A stretch of DNA of 64,000 nucleotides from Turritopsis dohrnii (GCA_027922465.2 BQMF02000006.1:620001-684000); one strand, 5' to 3'; counted from the stretch's first letter, positions 11,301 through 22,538 are shown. The notes: generated by a model from the letters alone, not told the origin. Program-made: numbers and translations.

Positions 11301-12864
11301 TGTTTGTTTCCTTCTTGTGCTGTATACTTTTTAAGCTCTGGATTCGTATAGCTCAGCTCTGTTTCTTCCTTAGCTCCAATGTTAAGTGGTTGCACTACTC
11401 TTGATTGATGATTTTCTAGCTATATTATACTGCCAATGCCCCTAATTACGAATGATCTTCCTAATCACACAAATTGAAATGTTCTGTGTATAAATTCAAA
11501 ATACTTTATACAATTAGTAACACTACAAAATTTTTGGTATAAATTTATAGAGCATATACTTTTAACGATCAAGATTTTTGATTATGTATTTGCAGCATTG
11601 GGAATTCTGTTTGTGTATGTAATTAAGAAGATTGGAAGTACATATCATATCAAGTTTTAACATGATGTTATGCTGTAAAGATCATTCAACCTTTTTTTTG
11701 AATTTCTTAAAGAATGTTTATAAACTTTCTTCTATTTTGTTAGATTAAATTAGGTCATGTGCGGTTGATCGTTATGTCACACTTTTCTTTTATATGTAAT
11801 TTGTGTATTGTTTATATATGTAATTATATATAAGAGTACTTTTTACATTTTTCACTCTCATTCAACATTCAAGGAGTCAACATAATTTTCACTGGTAGCA
11901 CATTGTTGGCCAGCTGTTTGAACACATTTAACTTTAAAATTTCAATAACAAAACTCATTTTACTTTGTGTGTTACAATTCCCACCTGCTGTATGCAGTCT
12001 ACACTGAGCAGCAGTCCATGTTGTACTGTACTGTATTGTATTGTATTGTTCAATCATTCAAAATCATTCAAGTTTCAAGAATGTTATTGTTAGTCTTCCA
12101 TCTTTCATACTTCAGCTGATTTTGCAGAAATCTTTCTGCCCTTAAGGGCATCTTGTTCAAATTATTTTGCTTTTTTCGGTTATGGAGGTCATTGGGACGC
12201 AAGAATTAACACGGTTTTTATTCTCCACTTAGAAACCGGTGGAGCTGACTTCAGTTTGGAAGCATGTCGCAGCTGTGTTGCCATGGTAGATCGGGATAGA
12301 AACGGGACATTGGACTACCCAGAATTTCGTGATCTATGGCGCTCCATCATGGAATGGAAAAATAGTTTTAAGAATTTTGACAAAGATGGCACTGGAGACA
12401 TGGACGCTGTCGAGTTACGTGGTGCTCTTGCCAAGCTTGGATTCAAACTTAGCACGCCAGCACTATCTTCCATCGTACTGCGTTATGCCAACAGAAGGGG
12501 AAAAGTCAGTTTCGATGATTTTATTCAAATTTGTTGCCGTGTGAAATCCTCTTTCGGTATGTTCAACTTGTGTCATAGTTTTCCTTCATCCTTTCATCAC
12601 CATTATTAAAGCGTCTGTGGTGATTCATGAAATAACGGCATGCATCGTATGTTTTTCAGAATCGTATTTGTCGTATCAAGGCAAGTCGTTCAGCCTCGAT
12701 GACGTAAGTTTCTGCATAAATTTATTTTTAAAACATTTTTTTGTGTATGATTATGTGATTTACGCCCTCCTTGTATGGGCGTCTTAACAGGTAAGTTAAT
12801 CTCTTTTTTGTCTTATAATTTATTTTTTATCTTTTAGTACATCATGTCAGCAATTTATACATAA
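5373..12864 (+). CDS. calpain, classical type with penta-EF-hand domain (15 exons, about 721 aa)
   Basis: Ca2+-dependent cytosolic cysteine protease. Exons: 5373-5636, 5803-6125, 6410-6659, 6744-6844, 6926-7003, 7087-7275, 7395-7530, 7623-7849, 8144-8176, 8455-8497, 8647-8715, 8796-8853, 12233-12556, 12660-12703 and 12838-12864 (TAA). All phases agree. The catalytic triad is intact: Cys about 114 in [12 protein letters not shown], His about 270 in KGHAYTI and Asn about 298 in RIRNPWG. A C2-like (beta-sandwich) domain follows with [15 protein letters not shown] and an acidic [10 protein letters not shown] loop. The penta-EF-hand domain holds [27 protein letters not shown] and [14 protein letters not shown], and the protein ends [13 protein letters not shown]. 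Length matches conventional calpains. An in-frame ATG at 5388 is an alternative start. The linker exon at 8144 is ambiguous (see findings). The 3.4-kb intron 12 holds transposons. Confidence 0.93.
8184..8381 (+). other. possible alternative exon in the calpain linker
   Basis: A 198-nt open segment lies right behind the 33-nt exon 8144-8176. It is exactly 66 codons and polar (Ser, Gln, Lys, Arg rich), with a good donor at 8382. Spliced from 7849 to 8184 and on to 8455 it would stay in frame and lengthen the linker between the C2-like and EF-hand domains. The acceptor is weak, because purines lie just upstream. It may instead be one longer exon from 8144 with a 1-base assembly error. Confidence 0.4.
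8865..9022 (+). repeat. exon-like repeat in a calpain intron, shared with a BRMS1-like intron
   Basis: Positions 8865-8980 closely match one arm and the loop of the palindrome at 34006-34207, including GTGTGAGTAAGG, GGAATATGTTTATA and TTTGGAAAGCTTATTTACAT. Within it, 8921-9022 looks like an exon: acceptor TTTTGACAG, 34 open codons, donor GTAAGT. Joined to calpain exon 12 (phase 1) it would hit a stop after three codons, so it is not a calpain coding exon. It is probably a mobile or duplicated sequence. Confidence 0.55.
9199..10035. mobile_element. TTAA-type MITE with GCGAA words, in calpain intron 12
   Basis: The inverted repeats exceed 40 bp. The left end reads AAGCCGGTTTTCCACTAGGC and continues into GAATTTATTCGCGCGAAGCG; the right end is its near-perfect reverse complement, ending CCTAGTGGAAAACCGGCTTAA. 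TTA(A) flanks both ends. The interior has no credible transposase. Subterminal palindromic GCGAA/TTCGC words are repeated. A related single end occurs at about 10219. Confidence 0.85.
10219..10338. mobile_element. short decayed relative of the 9199 MITE
   Basis: It starts TAAGCCGGTTTTCTACTAGT and ends ATTAAAACCGGCT, so both termini resemble the AAGCCGGTTTTC ends of the neighbouring element. It is only about 120 bp long, with an unrelated interior. The right terminus is weak. Confidence 0.4.
10340..12232. other. remaining part of calpain intron 12
   Basis: AT-rich intronic DNA. Two stretches (about 10690-10930 and 11290-11500) share the words TTTTTAAGCTCTGGAT, GTATAGCTCAGCT/GTACAGCTCAGCT and ATGATCTTCCTAAT/GAACAGTCTTCCTAAT, so they look like a direct duplication about 0.6 kb apart. 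A TTC microsatellite lies at about 10346-10364. No exon was found here. Confidence 0.45.
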
Positions 12865-13906
12865 ACCCGTTGTCATGGCATCATCACCAATTTTTTTTGT
12901 TCTTCGCATGTATATCTTTTGTTAAGTGTTGATCTTCCAGAAACTGCTAGTTCGAAATGTTTTTCTTCTGAGTAGAAAACCTTCCAACCAACTGGAAGAA
13001 CGACTACATATTTGTCAACTTATTTTTCTATTAGATTTGTGTCTTTTTTATCGATTCATTCACACCCACTCTTCTTATTTTCATTTTTATATTTTAGAAA
13101 ACCACTCTTCCCCCGCACTTCAGTGAAATAATAGTAAAGAGACTGGGGTTGAAGTGGCACGTTTAGTTCTCTTTTTCTTTACCGTGCTTTTATTAACGTT
13201 TTTGTTTGTCTAACTTATCCTTATATTTGATTGTCCTAATCGAACTGTTATATGAATTTAACATGTATGAATATATTTTCATCGAAAACAGCAATGCTGG
13301 TCACCATGGTGACCAGTTTGTATTAAATTTGTTTTTCTTCGTGATTCCCTTTAACACCACCTAGTCACCAACTTACCTTTTTAGTACTCGTGACGATTTG
13401 CAATCTCACCTGATTACTTTATCCTGATGAATAATGGACGGAAACTCCTTGTGAACAAGGAAAATTGAGTGTTCCTATAATCCAGATATCCCCCTAATAC
13501 ATGCAGCTCCCTAAATAAAATGTTTAACTTACGAGGTGAGTTAAAGCTGTGGATAGTTGAGTGTGATCATGTCTGTTTTGTTCATGAAACATTTTTGATG
13601 ACTGTAAAGTTAAAGCATGTTGACGGAGAAATTAATCTCAGATCTACGAAATCAGGAAGTGCGTTGTAATCGTCCCCTCCCCTCAAACAATCAAGTTGTT
13701 AGAGGCTTGACTAAAACTGAACTGGAACAACTTTGTTTATGGGGTGGAATGGGAGAGATATTCGAATAGTATTTTCCAAGATTGTAGACCGTTTTATTGT
13801 GTTGTAGAAGCACCAATATTTTATCCAAGTGCAAATTCACGTTTGGATGAATTTTGATTGATGTGTAACTAATTGTGCAGGAACGTTCAAACCATATTCT
13901 CGTCTC
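12865..13906. other. calpain 3' flank
   Basis: No coding segment is supported. AATAAA at about 13516 is one possible poly(A) signal for calpain. The palindromic run CTGGTCACCATGGTGACCAG at about 13299-13318 is a perfect 20-bp inverted repeat, possibly a hairpin. Confidence 0.45.
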
Positions 13907-14334
13907 TTAAGCTCGGTTCCCATTAAGATTTAAAATGTTGAGCAACATTCGTACAACAAGTGTTGTACTACAATTGTACAACTGTTGCTGTGCAATCACA
14001 TGTTTCCATTAAATCTTTGATAAATTCTACACTCGTTCAAAAAAACGTATAAGATTATGTACTTTACAGAACAGCAAAATCGTGCGCTGTTGAGCAACTG
14101 CTCTCTGCTGTGTTTCCATTGAACTTTTACTTCAATAATGTCGTACAACTATCGCCGACTGTTGCAGAGATAGAAAAATTTCTATCTCTACAACATGTGT
14201 TGTGCAACATGTCTTCTGTTGTACAACAATCGCTCTGTTGCACGACATTTGTTTCCATTAATATCGTAAGTGGCGTGCTACTGTTGTACGACTGTTGCTC
14301 AACATTTTCGATTCTAATGGGAACCGAGCTTTAA
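13907..14334. mobile_element. TTAA-type MITE with TTGTACAA words
   Basis: Left end TTAAGCTCGGTTCCCATTAA, right end the reverse complement (TTCTAATGGGAACCGAGCTT followed by TAA). TTAA is present at both ends. The second shared block, ATGTTGAGCAACA on the left and TGTTGCTCAACATT on the right, extends the inverted repeat. The interior is dense in self-complementary words such as GTTGTACAAC and CAACATGTTG. No transposase is present. Confidence 0.85.
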
Positions 14335-14359
14335 CAGATGCTACGATATGAATTTAACC

Positions 14360-14860
14360 AATTCTATTAGTAAATGTCCCACTAAAATTTCTGGAACGCC
14401 TTCATCAGACGATGGGAGACCTTTCGTGTTGGATCCATGATCCCAGATGTGCAGCGTCTGGTCAGCTACTTGAATGTGCCGATGAACACCTTGGCAACAT
14501 TGCCCTACGATCAAACCCTGCATTCACTGTTCTTCCACTCACCGAGGCGCGCTCCAATTCCTCAAGACCTTGGCTGTTATTCCTGTCCCCCTTGGTGTGG
14601 TCTGATCGGAGCTCCTGGCCATGAGACAGGACCCTGACGAGCGATTCCGAGCATTCGCTGCGAGAGTTCAGGGTAAGGCAGAGATCTGTGAATTCCGGAC
14701 CACGTACAACGGTCTTGGTGGCAATTGTAATACTGCATACCGTGGCAATGTCTACTATACCGACGAGGTCATACGAGACGTATTTTTAATGGAATAGCAG
14801 ACCTGGATATACGCCGTGATGCCCTCAGCACCGGGGTCTATTACGAAATTGGTTGACCAA
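14360..14860 (+). pseudogene. gag fragment of a decayed Ty3/gypsy-like retrotransposon, 5' piece
   Basis: The base composition is clearly richer in G+C than the surroundings. Reading across frames gives gag-like pieces: ASGQLLECADEHLGNIALRS near 14450, then MRQDPDERFRAFAARVQGKA near 14620 and YYTDEVIRD near 14755, typical of capsid/spacer regions of cnidarian gypsy-type elements. Several frameshifts separate these pieces. Similarity stops near 14840 and resumes near 16700, so the gene is interrupted by inserted DNA. No LTR was recognised on this side. The copy cannot be functional. Confidence 0.65.
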
Positions 14861-14997
14861 ATGTGTCAAATATAAAGTTTCTCAAAGCTGTTGAACTTTT
14901 TCAAATTTTTAAGGTAGAATAATCAAACTTTCGTAAATGAATCATCCCTATCGTCAAATATAAGTAATGTCAACGTAGCTTCGTGCAGCAATGTAAT

Positions 14998-15351
14998 GGT
15001 GTCGGATGGACAACTCAACAACGAGGATTCTACTGCGTTTTGGATTAAAATGCGACGCTAAACCGAATGTATTCTACAAATTATGTCTCATTAAAAGTTT
15101 TGAACGGATGAAATATCATTCTAAACCTATTTTCATAACAGAAATTCAACTACCAAGCACCCAATATTACCCCTAGACTCGACTATGATACCTAAAATTA
15201 AGAGTTATGAACTATTTTCCTAATTTCAAACATCTTTTTCTCAATAAAATATCTCGTTATGTACTCAAAAATCTAAGAATGTCAGAAGATTTATGACTTT
15301 CCTTTTACTTTCAAGATTTTTTTTATTTATATGATTTGTCCATCCGACACC
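14998..15351. mobile_element. MITE with GGTGTCGGATGGACAA ends, nested in the retroelement
   Basis: A perfect 16-bp inverted repeat: GGTGTCGGATGGACAA at 14998-15013 and its complement TTGTCCATCCGACACC at 15336-15351. The interior is AT-rich and non-coding. The flanks give no clear target duplication. A sister family with GGAAGG in place of GGATGG starts at 16126. Confidence 0.8.
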
Positions 15352-15428
15352 AAATTTTCGAAAATTCTACGAAACACAACTAAAAGTTTACAAAAACTTC
15401 ACCACAGGTGTTTAACTTTTTCTGTAAC

Positions 15429-15864
15429 TAAAGCTTCGGGGACACGGGCAACATTTTTCATGCGATTGCAACAAAATAGTTTTTGTTGCAGTCGCACATA
15501 GTGTCGCCTATGTTGAGTTTCTTGCAACAAAATACTGCGTGCTCTCGTCGGAAGCCATGTTGTTATGATTACGGAGGCAAACTTGTTTTGACATGTCAGC
15601 AAAAATAAACGAATATCATTTGATTAAAACAAAAGTTTTGTATAAAAGCATGTTGCAAATGTGGGGACACTAGCAACATTTTACAAAACGCATTTGCAAC
15701 ATGAAAAATGTGTTGCTGCAACATTTTAATGGGTGAAATTTGTTGCAGCAACAAACAAATATACTATGGGGACACGAGCAACAAATGTCTTACTTGCGAT
15801 TGCAACAAAACAGATTTTTGTTGCAATCGCATGAAAAATGTTGCCCGTGTCCCCGAAGCTTAAA
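15429..15864. mobile_element. TTAA-type MITE with GCAACAAA words, nested in the retroelement
   Basis: Long inverted repeats: the left end reads AAGCTTCGGGGACACGGGCA and continues ACATTTTTCATGCGATTGCA; the right end is its near-perfect complement ending CCGTGTCCCCGAAGCTTAAA. The left boundary is CTAAAG, the right CTTAAAG. GTTGCAA/TTGCAAC and GGGGACAC words recur inside (about 15660-15780). It is non-coding. Confidence 0.85.
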
Positions 15865-16125
15865 GAAGCACCTACAGTGCAAATTAATTCGAAACTTTCC
15901 TTAGCAATTGTATAAACCATGATGACAAAACTAAAGATTTTGTAAACAAAGGAAAGGGGATTGACTTGAAAATGGCTCCCATAACGAACGCAGAAAAGCG
16001 TAAACGTTATCTGGAGAGACATTGTCATTTATGTGAGCAATGGTTTCACAAAAATTGTTATATTCACTTGGTTCAGATTTGTTCAGATGATCTTTCATTA
16101 AACACATCACCACGAGTGATAAAAA

Positions 16126-16673
16126 GTGTCGGAAGGACAAATTAGTGACAGAGGAAATTAGTATTGTAAATGCTTATTCAGTCAATTTTATAACAAATAC
16201 ATATATAATTTATAATAAAGTAAAGTAGAAAAACACTTTTTTCGAACGTTATTAACCTATTTTTTAACGATTTTTGATGGTGTCCTTCCGACACGTCCTT
16301 CCGACACCACCTGATACAATACCATTTACTTAAATATTTTAACAACGTCATATAGTTTAACAGTTTAGTACGACTGTATTTGTTTCTTCAAAAGTACTTC
16401 GTAGCAAAGTAACATTAAGTACATGTAGATTTTTTCAATTGAGATAGAAAGAAGCCGAAAAAATGATCTTTAATTTTCCTTATTTCTATCCTGTCTTTCC
16501 AACACACCACGATTTGATTTATCATTGCCTGATAACGGCAACCCCAACAACACTCAAACTATCAAAACTAAATACTCTCAAAAGGAAATTTCCGAAAATA
16601 AACAGTTTCCTCCCCCAAAAATAAACCATTTTGAGGATAGAGGCACTAAACCTATCAATTGTCCTTCCGACAC
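16126..16673. mobile_element. composite MITE with GTGTCGGAAGGACAA ends
   Basis: GTGTCGGAAGGACAA at 16126-16140 is matched by TTGTCCTTCCGACAC at 16659-16673, with A-runs and T-runs outside. A tandem pair of the same terminus lies inside at 16279-16308 (TGTCCTTCCGACAC followed by GTCCTTCCGACACC). So either one 183-bp element sits beside a second, or one element has inserted next to another. Retroelement gag resumes just to the right. Confidence 0.7.
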
Positions 16674-16689
16674 TTTTTTCGAATTTCGC

Positions 16690-17250
16690 AATAGACCCAC
16701 CGACAACATCCAGACGAAAGCTCTAACAGAAGTCATATTCTTCGTCGAAAACAGGGAGACCGCCAGGAACGCTAACCCAGCCACATCGATGTCCACCCTG
16801 TCATCATACCGTCGCAATAGAGCCAACCTCGCCAGACACCACCCCACATCCCTGAGTGAGACTGACAAGTCCAGCACTGCTGAGTGCTCAGATTGCGGTA
16901 GAACCTTTAAGGTCTTCTCCAAGAAGTCACGAGGGTGGAATCGGAAACCCCACATACGATGTGAAACCTGTTGGAACAGAGACATCCAACAGCGCAAGAA
17001 GCAGGGAGATGCCAGTTCTGTGAGTGTGGGCAACACTATTGTGGACTATTTTGGTCAAATATCATCGATCCATCACCACTCGTCCCAGAACCCCTCGAAA
17101 CCTCGTACCACGATACCGGCGGATCACCAAATTTTTAGCAAAGGCGAATGGAGGAAGGCTCGCATGAGAGAACACCCAACTGTTAACCTGCAGCTATCAC
17201 TTGAGAGTCGGCCATCCAGTATCGTTAATGTGAAAGGAATCACTGACTGA
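16690..17250 (+). pseudogene. gag 3' piece with zinc-knuckle-like Cys cluster, decayed retrotransposon
   Basis: This continues the gag interrupted at about 14840: TEVIFFVENRETARNANPA leads to a Cys-rich stretch ECSDCGRTFKVFSKKSRGWN then CETCW, a four-cysteine zinc-binding pattern expected for a nucleocapsid part. The reading frame from 16690 is open to a TGA at 17248. G+C is much higher than in flanking DNA. It is one part of the element that runs to about 20640. Confidence 0.65.
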
Positions 17251-18620
17251 GATCCTCAATCTGACTGGTGGTCACTGGACCAGTACTTACAGTCTGGCTT
17301 TAAGATGTCTGACCTGCACCCTGCCAAGATGTCACTGAACGCAGCTAACAAATCTCCAATTTGCATTGATAGAGACTTCATCGCACACATTACAGGAACG
17401 ACCAACTCAGGGGGTACCGTCCTTTTTCGCTCAATGGTCTACGTCAGTCGTGATGCCAACGCGCTATGCCTGTCCCACGAAACGATGCTCCGGCTGGGAA
17501 TTATCGATTGCGACTTCCCCAAGATTGCCAAGTTTGACAACGGTACTTGCACAGTCCCCTGTGAGACAATCAGTAAAGCTACTATGTCGAGTGATAGATC
17601 CATATGCAGAGCGACGAACGACGATGGTGGCATTTGTAACTACCCTCGGCGGACAGTCGTCCCTGATCACCCGAAGCAACTTCCATTTCTCTGCAACCCT
17701 GCCAACAATGGCAAAAGGCAGGACTGGCTCCTTCAACGATATGCCAGTTCCACCTTTAATACCTGTCCACACCAACAACTTCCAAAGATGGATGGCCCTC
17801 CGGTAGAGCGATGATGCGAAACCAACAGCTTGCCACATCGCGATACCAGTACCGATACACTGGCAGGAAAAGGTAAATTAAGACCTACATCGCGACAAAG
17901 CACTGGCAGTCATCGAACGGGTGTCCATTGGTGAAGCAGTGACTTGGTCTCACCGCATGGTTATCACAAGGAAGCATGATGAATCCCCACGCAGGACAGT
18001 TGACCTCTCTCCCCTTAACAAACATTGCAGGAGAGAAACACGCAATGCTGAATCCCCATTCCATGTCGCTCATCGGATCCCACGTGATACCTGGAAGACC
18101 GTGACGGACGCCTGAAATGACTAGCATAGCCTTCTCCTCCATGAGTCTGATCGGCACCTGACCACATTTATCACTCTAACTGGACAATGGCGCTATAAGC
18201 AAGCACCGAGCACCACATGGCTTCTTATCGTCGGGGGACGGTTACAACCGCAGATTCGATACCGTCATAGCGAAGTTCCCACGCAAAGAACGTATCATCG
18301 TTGACACCCTTCACTGCGACTCAAAACCTCGACTTCTAACCTTTGTGGGAAACGCAGGCATTGTGCTGAACCCCGAGAAGCTCAAATTTGCTAAGAAAGT
18401 GGTAGACTTCGCTGGGTTTTGGACCACAGAGGAAGGGAATGACCTGTTCGACAAATATATCAGCACAATTCGGGATTTTCCGACGCCCTCTTCAACAACA
18501 GATATACTCAGCTGGTTCGGCTCCATCAATCCGGTATCGAACTATGCTCAGCTGCGTCAGCACATGGCCCCATTCCGTCCCTTTCTTTCACCCCAGTGCC
18601 CGTTCCAATAGGAAGAAACG
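17251..18620 (+). pseudogene. protease and reverse transcriptase remnants, Ty3/gypsy-like
   Basis: The region encodes a degraded protease (about 17280-17560) and reverse transcriptase. RT signatures visible in separate frames are RRTVDLSPLNKH near 17995 and a frame-broken segment around 18220-18320. There the expected catalytic Asp-Asp pair is reduced to IIVDTLHCD, so the active site is destroyed. KFAKKVVDFAGF near 18390 belongs to the RT connection region. At least four frameshifts or stops break the frame. It is not expressible as an enzyme. Confidence 0.75.
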
Positions 18621-20640
18621 TTGGATCCGCCTTTCTGCTCGTCAAAAGCCGCCATTATTGATGCGATCAGATCCAGCGTCGAGATATTCGACTTGGAGCG
18701 TCCAACTTGCTTGCGAACAGATTGGTCAAAACAAGGCATTGTATACTTTCTTTTGCAAAACCACTGTTCCTGTCATAACAAGGTACCTGACTGCTGCCCA
18801 AATGGTTGGCGGATAACCCTGGCTGGATCCAGATTTTTGTCATCCGCGGAACAACACTACGCACCCATCGAAGGCAAGGCCCTCGCGATAAGTTGGGCCT
18901 CGAGCAGAAAAAGTGGTTCACCCCCCTGGGATGTTGAGACCTCATTGTTGCGACAGATCATAAGCAGCTCACCAAAGTCTTTGGGGACGGAACATTGGAT
19001 GAGATATCCAATACGAGATTATTCCGGCTGAAACAGAGAACACTTCCCTGGTGTTTCAATATTATCCACCTGCCTGGGAAGTCCAACTTTGCTGCCGACG
19101 CTGCATCACGCCACCCGTCCCATAATGAGGGCCTGTCCTTGCCTCCTGACAACTCGGAATCCTTGATGGCTGCAGCTATACGTCGAGACACAAATGCCCT
19201 CACATCGGTGACATGGGATCAACTAGCTTGGGAGACCAAGAAGGACACTGCCATGTCGGCCCTGTTAGACGCTATCCTCTGCGGGTTCCCGGACGGCACC
19301 CGTCACCAGCCTGCTGTTGCTCCATACTGGCAATACCGCCACAGCCTTCATGTATCCGATGGGGTTGTCATCTATCAGGATCGAGCTGTGATACCGCTCT
19401 CCCTTCACGCGCACCAGGGGGTCTTGACAATGGGGGCTCGGGCACACACTATCGTATTTTAGCCAGGGATGACTCAGAACATCAAACGAACTAGAGCAAA
19501 TTGTAGAGACTGCATTGTAAATGCCCCTTCACAGCCAACACAGCCGTCTCCACCTTCAGTACTACCTTCTACTCCATTCGAGAAAGTTTTCGCAGACTTC
19601 TTCGACCTCAATGCCCAACATTTCCTTATCACTGGGGACCGCCTCTCTGGATGGTTCGACGTATTCACATCACTGCATGGCTCGCCTCAATCCGGCTCTT
19701 CTGGACTCATTTCGTGCCTTATTTTGCCCGCTTTGGAGTACCCGAAAAGACATCTAGCGATGGAGGCCCCGAGTTCGTTGCGGCAGCCACTGGAGACTTC
19801 CTCTCTCGCTGGGGTGTGAAGCAGAGACTGTCTTCTGCTTACTACCCACAGTCGGACGAGCAGAGGTAGCAGTTAAGACCACCAAGCGTCTCTTCCGTTC
19901 GAACACAGGCCCCCTAGCTCCCTGGAAACTGACAGGTTTCTTCGTGCCATGATGCACATACGGAATACTCCTGACCCGGACTGTAACATATCTCCATCTC
20001 AGATAATCTTTGGCCGACCGATCAGGGATGCGTTTACTTTCTCAAATCGACTCGTACGACTCGCAATCCCCACATACACCCGCTTTGGCGGTGAGCATGG
20101 TCACAGAAGGAGTCGGCACTGAGAGAACGCTTCCATCATACCGCTGAGAAGCTATACAAGGATTCGCGTGGCATGTTACCCCTCCATCTCGTAGACCGTT
20201 GCTAGGTCCAAAATCAGGCTGGAAACTATCCCAGGAGATGGGATCGATCTGGCACGGTCGTCGAGGACCATGGTAACCATCGTCGATGGCTCTGGGCGCC
20301 TGACCAGGAGAAACCGTAAACACCTCCGACAGTTCGTCCCGGCACGTCTATCTCCTGCTGACATTCCGCCACCAACCCTCCCAGCACCGACACAGATGCC
20401 GCCAACCGATTCCCCACCAGTGACCACACCCATCGTGCCATACCAAGTGCTTAACAATGTCCCTACCGGGTCCATTGTCCGCCCTGGCAACGCTGGGCCG
20501 CCTCCATACGTCGACACTGCACCTGACGAGAATTACGTTGACATGGGAGCTCCCATCCCTATTCCAATGAGACATTCCTCTCGAGACATGCAGTGTCCAA
20601 AAACTTACGAACCTGAAACTGGAAAATGGCTTTAGTTCTA
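18621..20640 (+). pseudogene. RNase H, integrase and C-terminal remnants, Ty3/gypsy-like
   Basis: RNase H pieces: CLRTDWSKQGIVYFLLQNHC near 18705 and FLSSAEQHYAPIEGKALAI near 18835, then the linker LPGKSNFAADAASRHPS near 19070. Integrase core pieces: FEKVFADFFDLNAQHFLITG near 19580 and SDGGPEFVAAATGDFL near 19760, which fit a DDE integrase, with a frame break between them near 19700. The tail VTIVDGSGRLTRRNRKHLRQ near 20270 fits the C-terminal integrase region. Coding ends TGKWL at 20637. A purine-rich AGGGAGATGGAGA at about 20652 could be a polypurine tract before a 3' LTR, but no LTR pair could be matched. Confidence 0.75.
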
Positions 20641-21482
20641 CTGCGCAAAACTAGGGAGATGGAGATGTCTAATGACATTCATTATCTTATAGTTCATTGT
20701 TCTTTTGTTAGTTCTTTTGTTTGTTCTCTTTCTTTGTATTTTAGATTCAAGCATTCTAATATAATAGTATATGACATACTAATGTCTGCTGTCGCTGCAA
20801 CGGAAGCACTAGATTAAGGGTGATGTTCTGAAAATCCTTTTCAAATTTTCGATTCTAACGTCAGTGAAAGCTATGAAACTTTTCATGTTGTGAAAGAGGA
20901 CGGTGATAGCGATATTGATATTCTTGGAAATTTTTGTTTAAAAAATTTTCCCATAATCTTTCGTGAAGTTTTTAAGGAAAAGAAAATATTGTTGTTTAAA
21001 GTCTGCTTTTGTCTCATTTTTCATTTTGTAATGAACACCGCCCTCTATTAAACGCCGCATCTAAAAGTTGGAATTTTTGATAAACGCTGCGGCGCTTATA
21101 AGAGGAAACACGGTAGTGATTGTTCCTTCTCTGCTGGCAGCCAGTTCCACGGTGAGATTAATGCACAGTACCAATTATAGTTTTGTTGTTACGGGACGGT
21201 TTTCAAAGAGACTGTTGTCATAGAAACATCTCAGGTAAACAGCGTTGTGTCAGCTATTCAAAAAAAAAAAATAATAATTACAAAAAGATAACATAAAATA
21301 TCATAAATTTTATGTTCATGGAAAGAAAATTAATCTATCGAAAATTTTACAGGATTGAAACAAAACTTGTTACGATGTTACGGACAAAAGTTGCGAGTAG
21401 AGCACTTTAAGAAATGAAAAAAAACTTTGTGTTTCCACGTTCAGCAGACGATCTTAGCTTTTCCTCAGCACACGATAACATC
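20641..21482. other. retroelement 3' flank and gap before the TFAM-like gene
   Basis: This contains the putative polypurine tract and possibly part of an LTR (from about 20666), then AT-rich DNA without supported genes. Around 21045-21115 the words AACGCCGCATCTAAAAGTT and GATAAACGCTGCGGCGCTTA suggest the end of another small repeat. The 3' UTR of the minus-strand HMG-box gene should lie just left of 21483. Confidence 0.35.
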
Positions 21483-22538
21483 TTATTTTGCTCGTTTATC
21501 ATATTTCTGTTGCCATTCAGAAACATCATTTTTATATCGTTCTGTAACACTTTGTAGTTTATCTTTGTACAACTGTTTCTCGTCTTCATCCAACATACGC
21601 CAACGCTCACCCAGATACTTGAAGACGTTCTGTTTGTGTGGAACTTCTGAAGAGTGCATTTGCACGTAAATGCTGAATGGGTTGTTCACAGGTGATTTAG
21701 GGCGTTCCTTGAGAGCCTGTTTTCCAAACCTTTTGATATCTCTTTTAGTACGTTGTTCATTGATAAAAACTCTCCTCTGATGTAGCAGCTGTTTTTCTTC
21801 TTCAGAAAGGTTTTCGTGAAATTCGATCATCTTTTCTGTGTAATTTTGTTTGTATCTCTCCTTTTCGTGTACGGGCAGTATGTTCCACATTTCACCAGCT
21901 TTCCGCGCTCGTGCAATCAAGTTACCATACTGCATCTCCAACCTATGATTGTTGTCTTGCACAAACTGCATAAATGGTGGAAGAGGACGTTTTGGAGGCT
22001 AAATCCAAAGAAAATAATAAACAAAAATGATATATGACCCTTGTTATCTTTTAGAAATAGGCATGTCAGATGACCTTCTTAACATTCTCCTTGTATTCTT
22101 CAATCTTTCTTTCATATTCATTCTTGAACAGCTGCTTTGTATTGAAGCTCTCATTGTTCCATAAAGTCGAAGCCAGTTTCATAAGATCAACTTGCTTCAA
22201 ATCAGGATGTTGTGCCTTCAAAGAAGCTTGTTTTTCACGAAAAAAAGAAGCAAACGAAGAAGGAGGTCGTTTTTTCTAAAGCAGATCAAATCAGTTATAA
22301 AACAATTTAGCTCTGCTCTTTTACTACTATAAAGCATTGCAAATACAGCCATGACAAATGTAAAGAGGAATGTGTTATGTGCTTTTTTATATTAATGAAA
22401 TTAATGAACAAACAGTACCTTGTCTGAACTGTTACTCCCACCTATGTGACGATGAAGTTGAGGAAAAATGACAGAACATATTCGCTGTATTGAAACAGCC
22501 TTGTTACTGTCAAACAGTTTAACCAAAGACCCCATCAT
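21483..22538 (-). CDS. TFAM-like mitochondrial HMG-box protein with three HMG boxes
   Basis: Three exons on the minus strand: 22538-22419, 22275-22075 and 21998-21483, all phase 0, giving 278 aa. Residues 1-40 are short on acidic residues and carry scattered basic ones (MMGSLVKLF, SIQRICSVI), compatible with a mitochondrial presequence. HMG box 1 (about 41-107) begins KKRPPSSFASFFREKQ; box 2 (about 108-175) begins PPKRPLPPFMQFVQDN; box 3 (about 205-272) begins ERPKSPVNNPFSIYVQM. A basic linker (RTKRDIKRFGKQALK) precedes box 3, as in the TFAM linker. TFAM family members bind, bend and compact mtDNA and help start its transcription; they usually have two boxes. The extra N-terminal box is a whole exon. 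It could instead be a nuclear HMGB-type protein if the presequence is not real. Confidence 0.8.
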
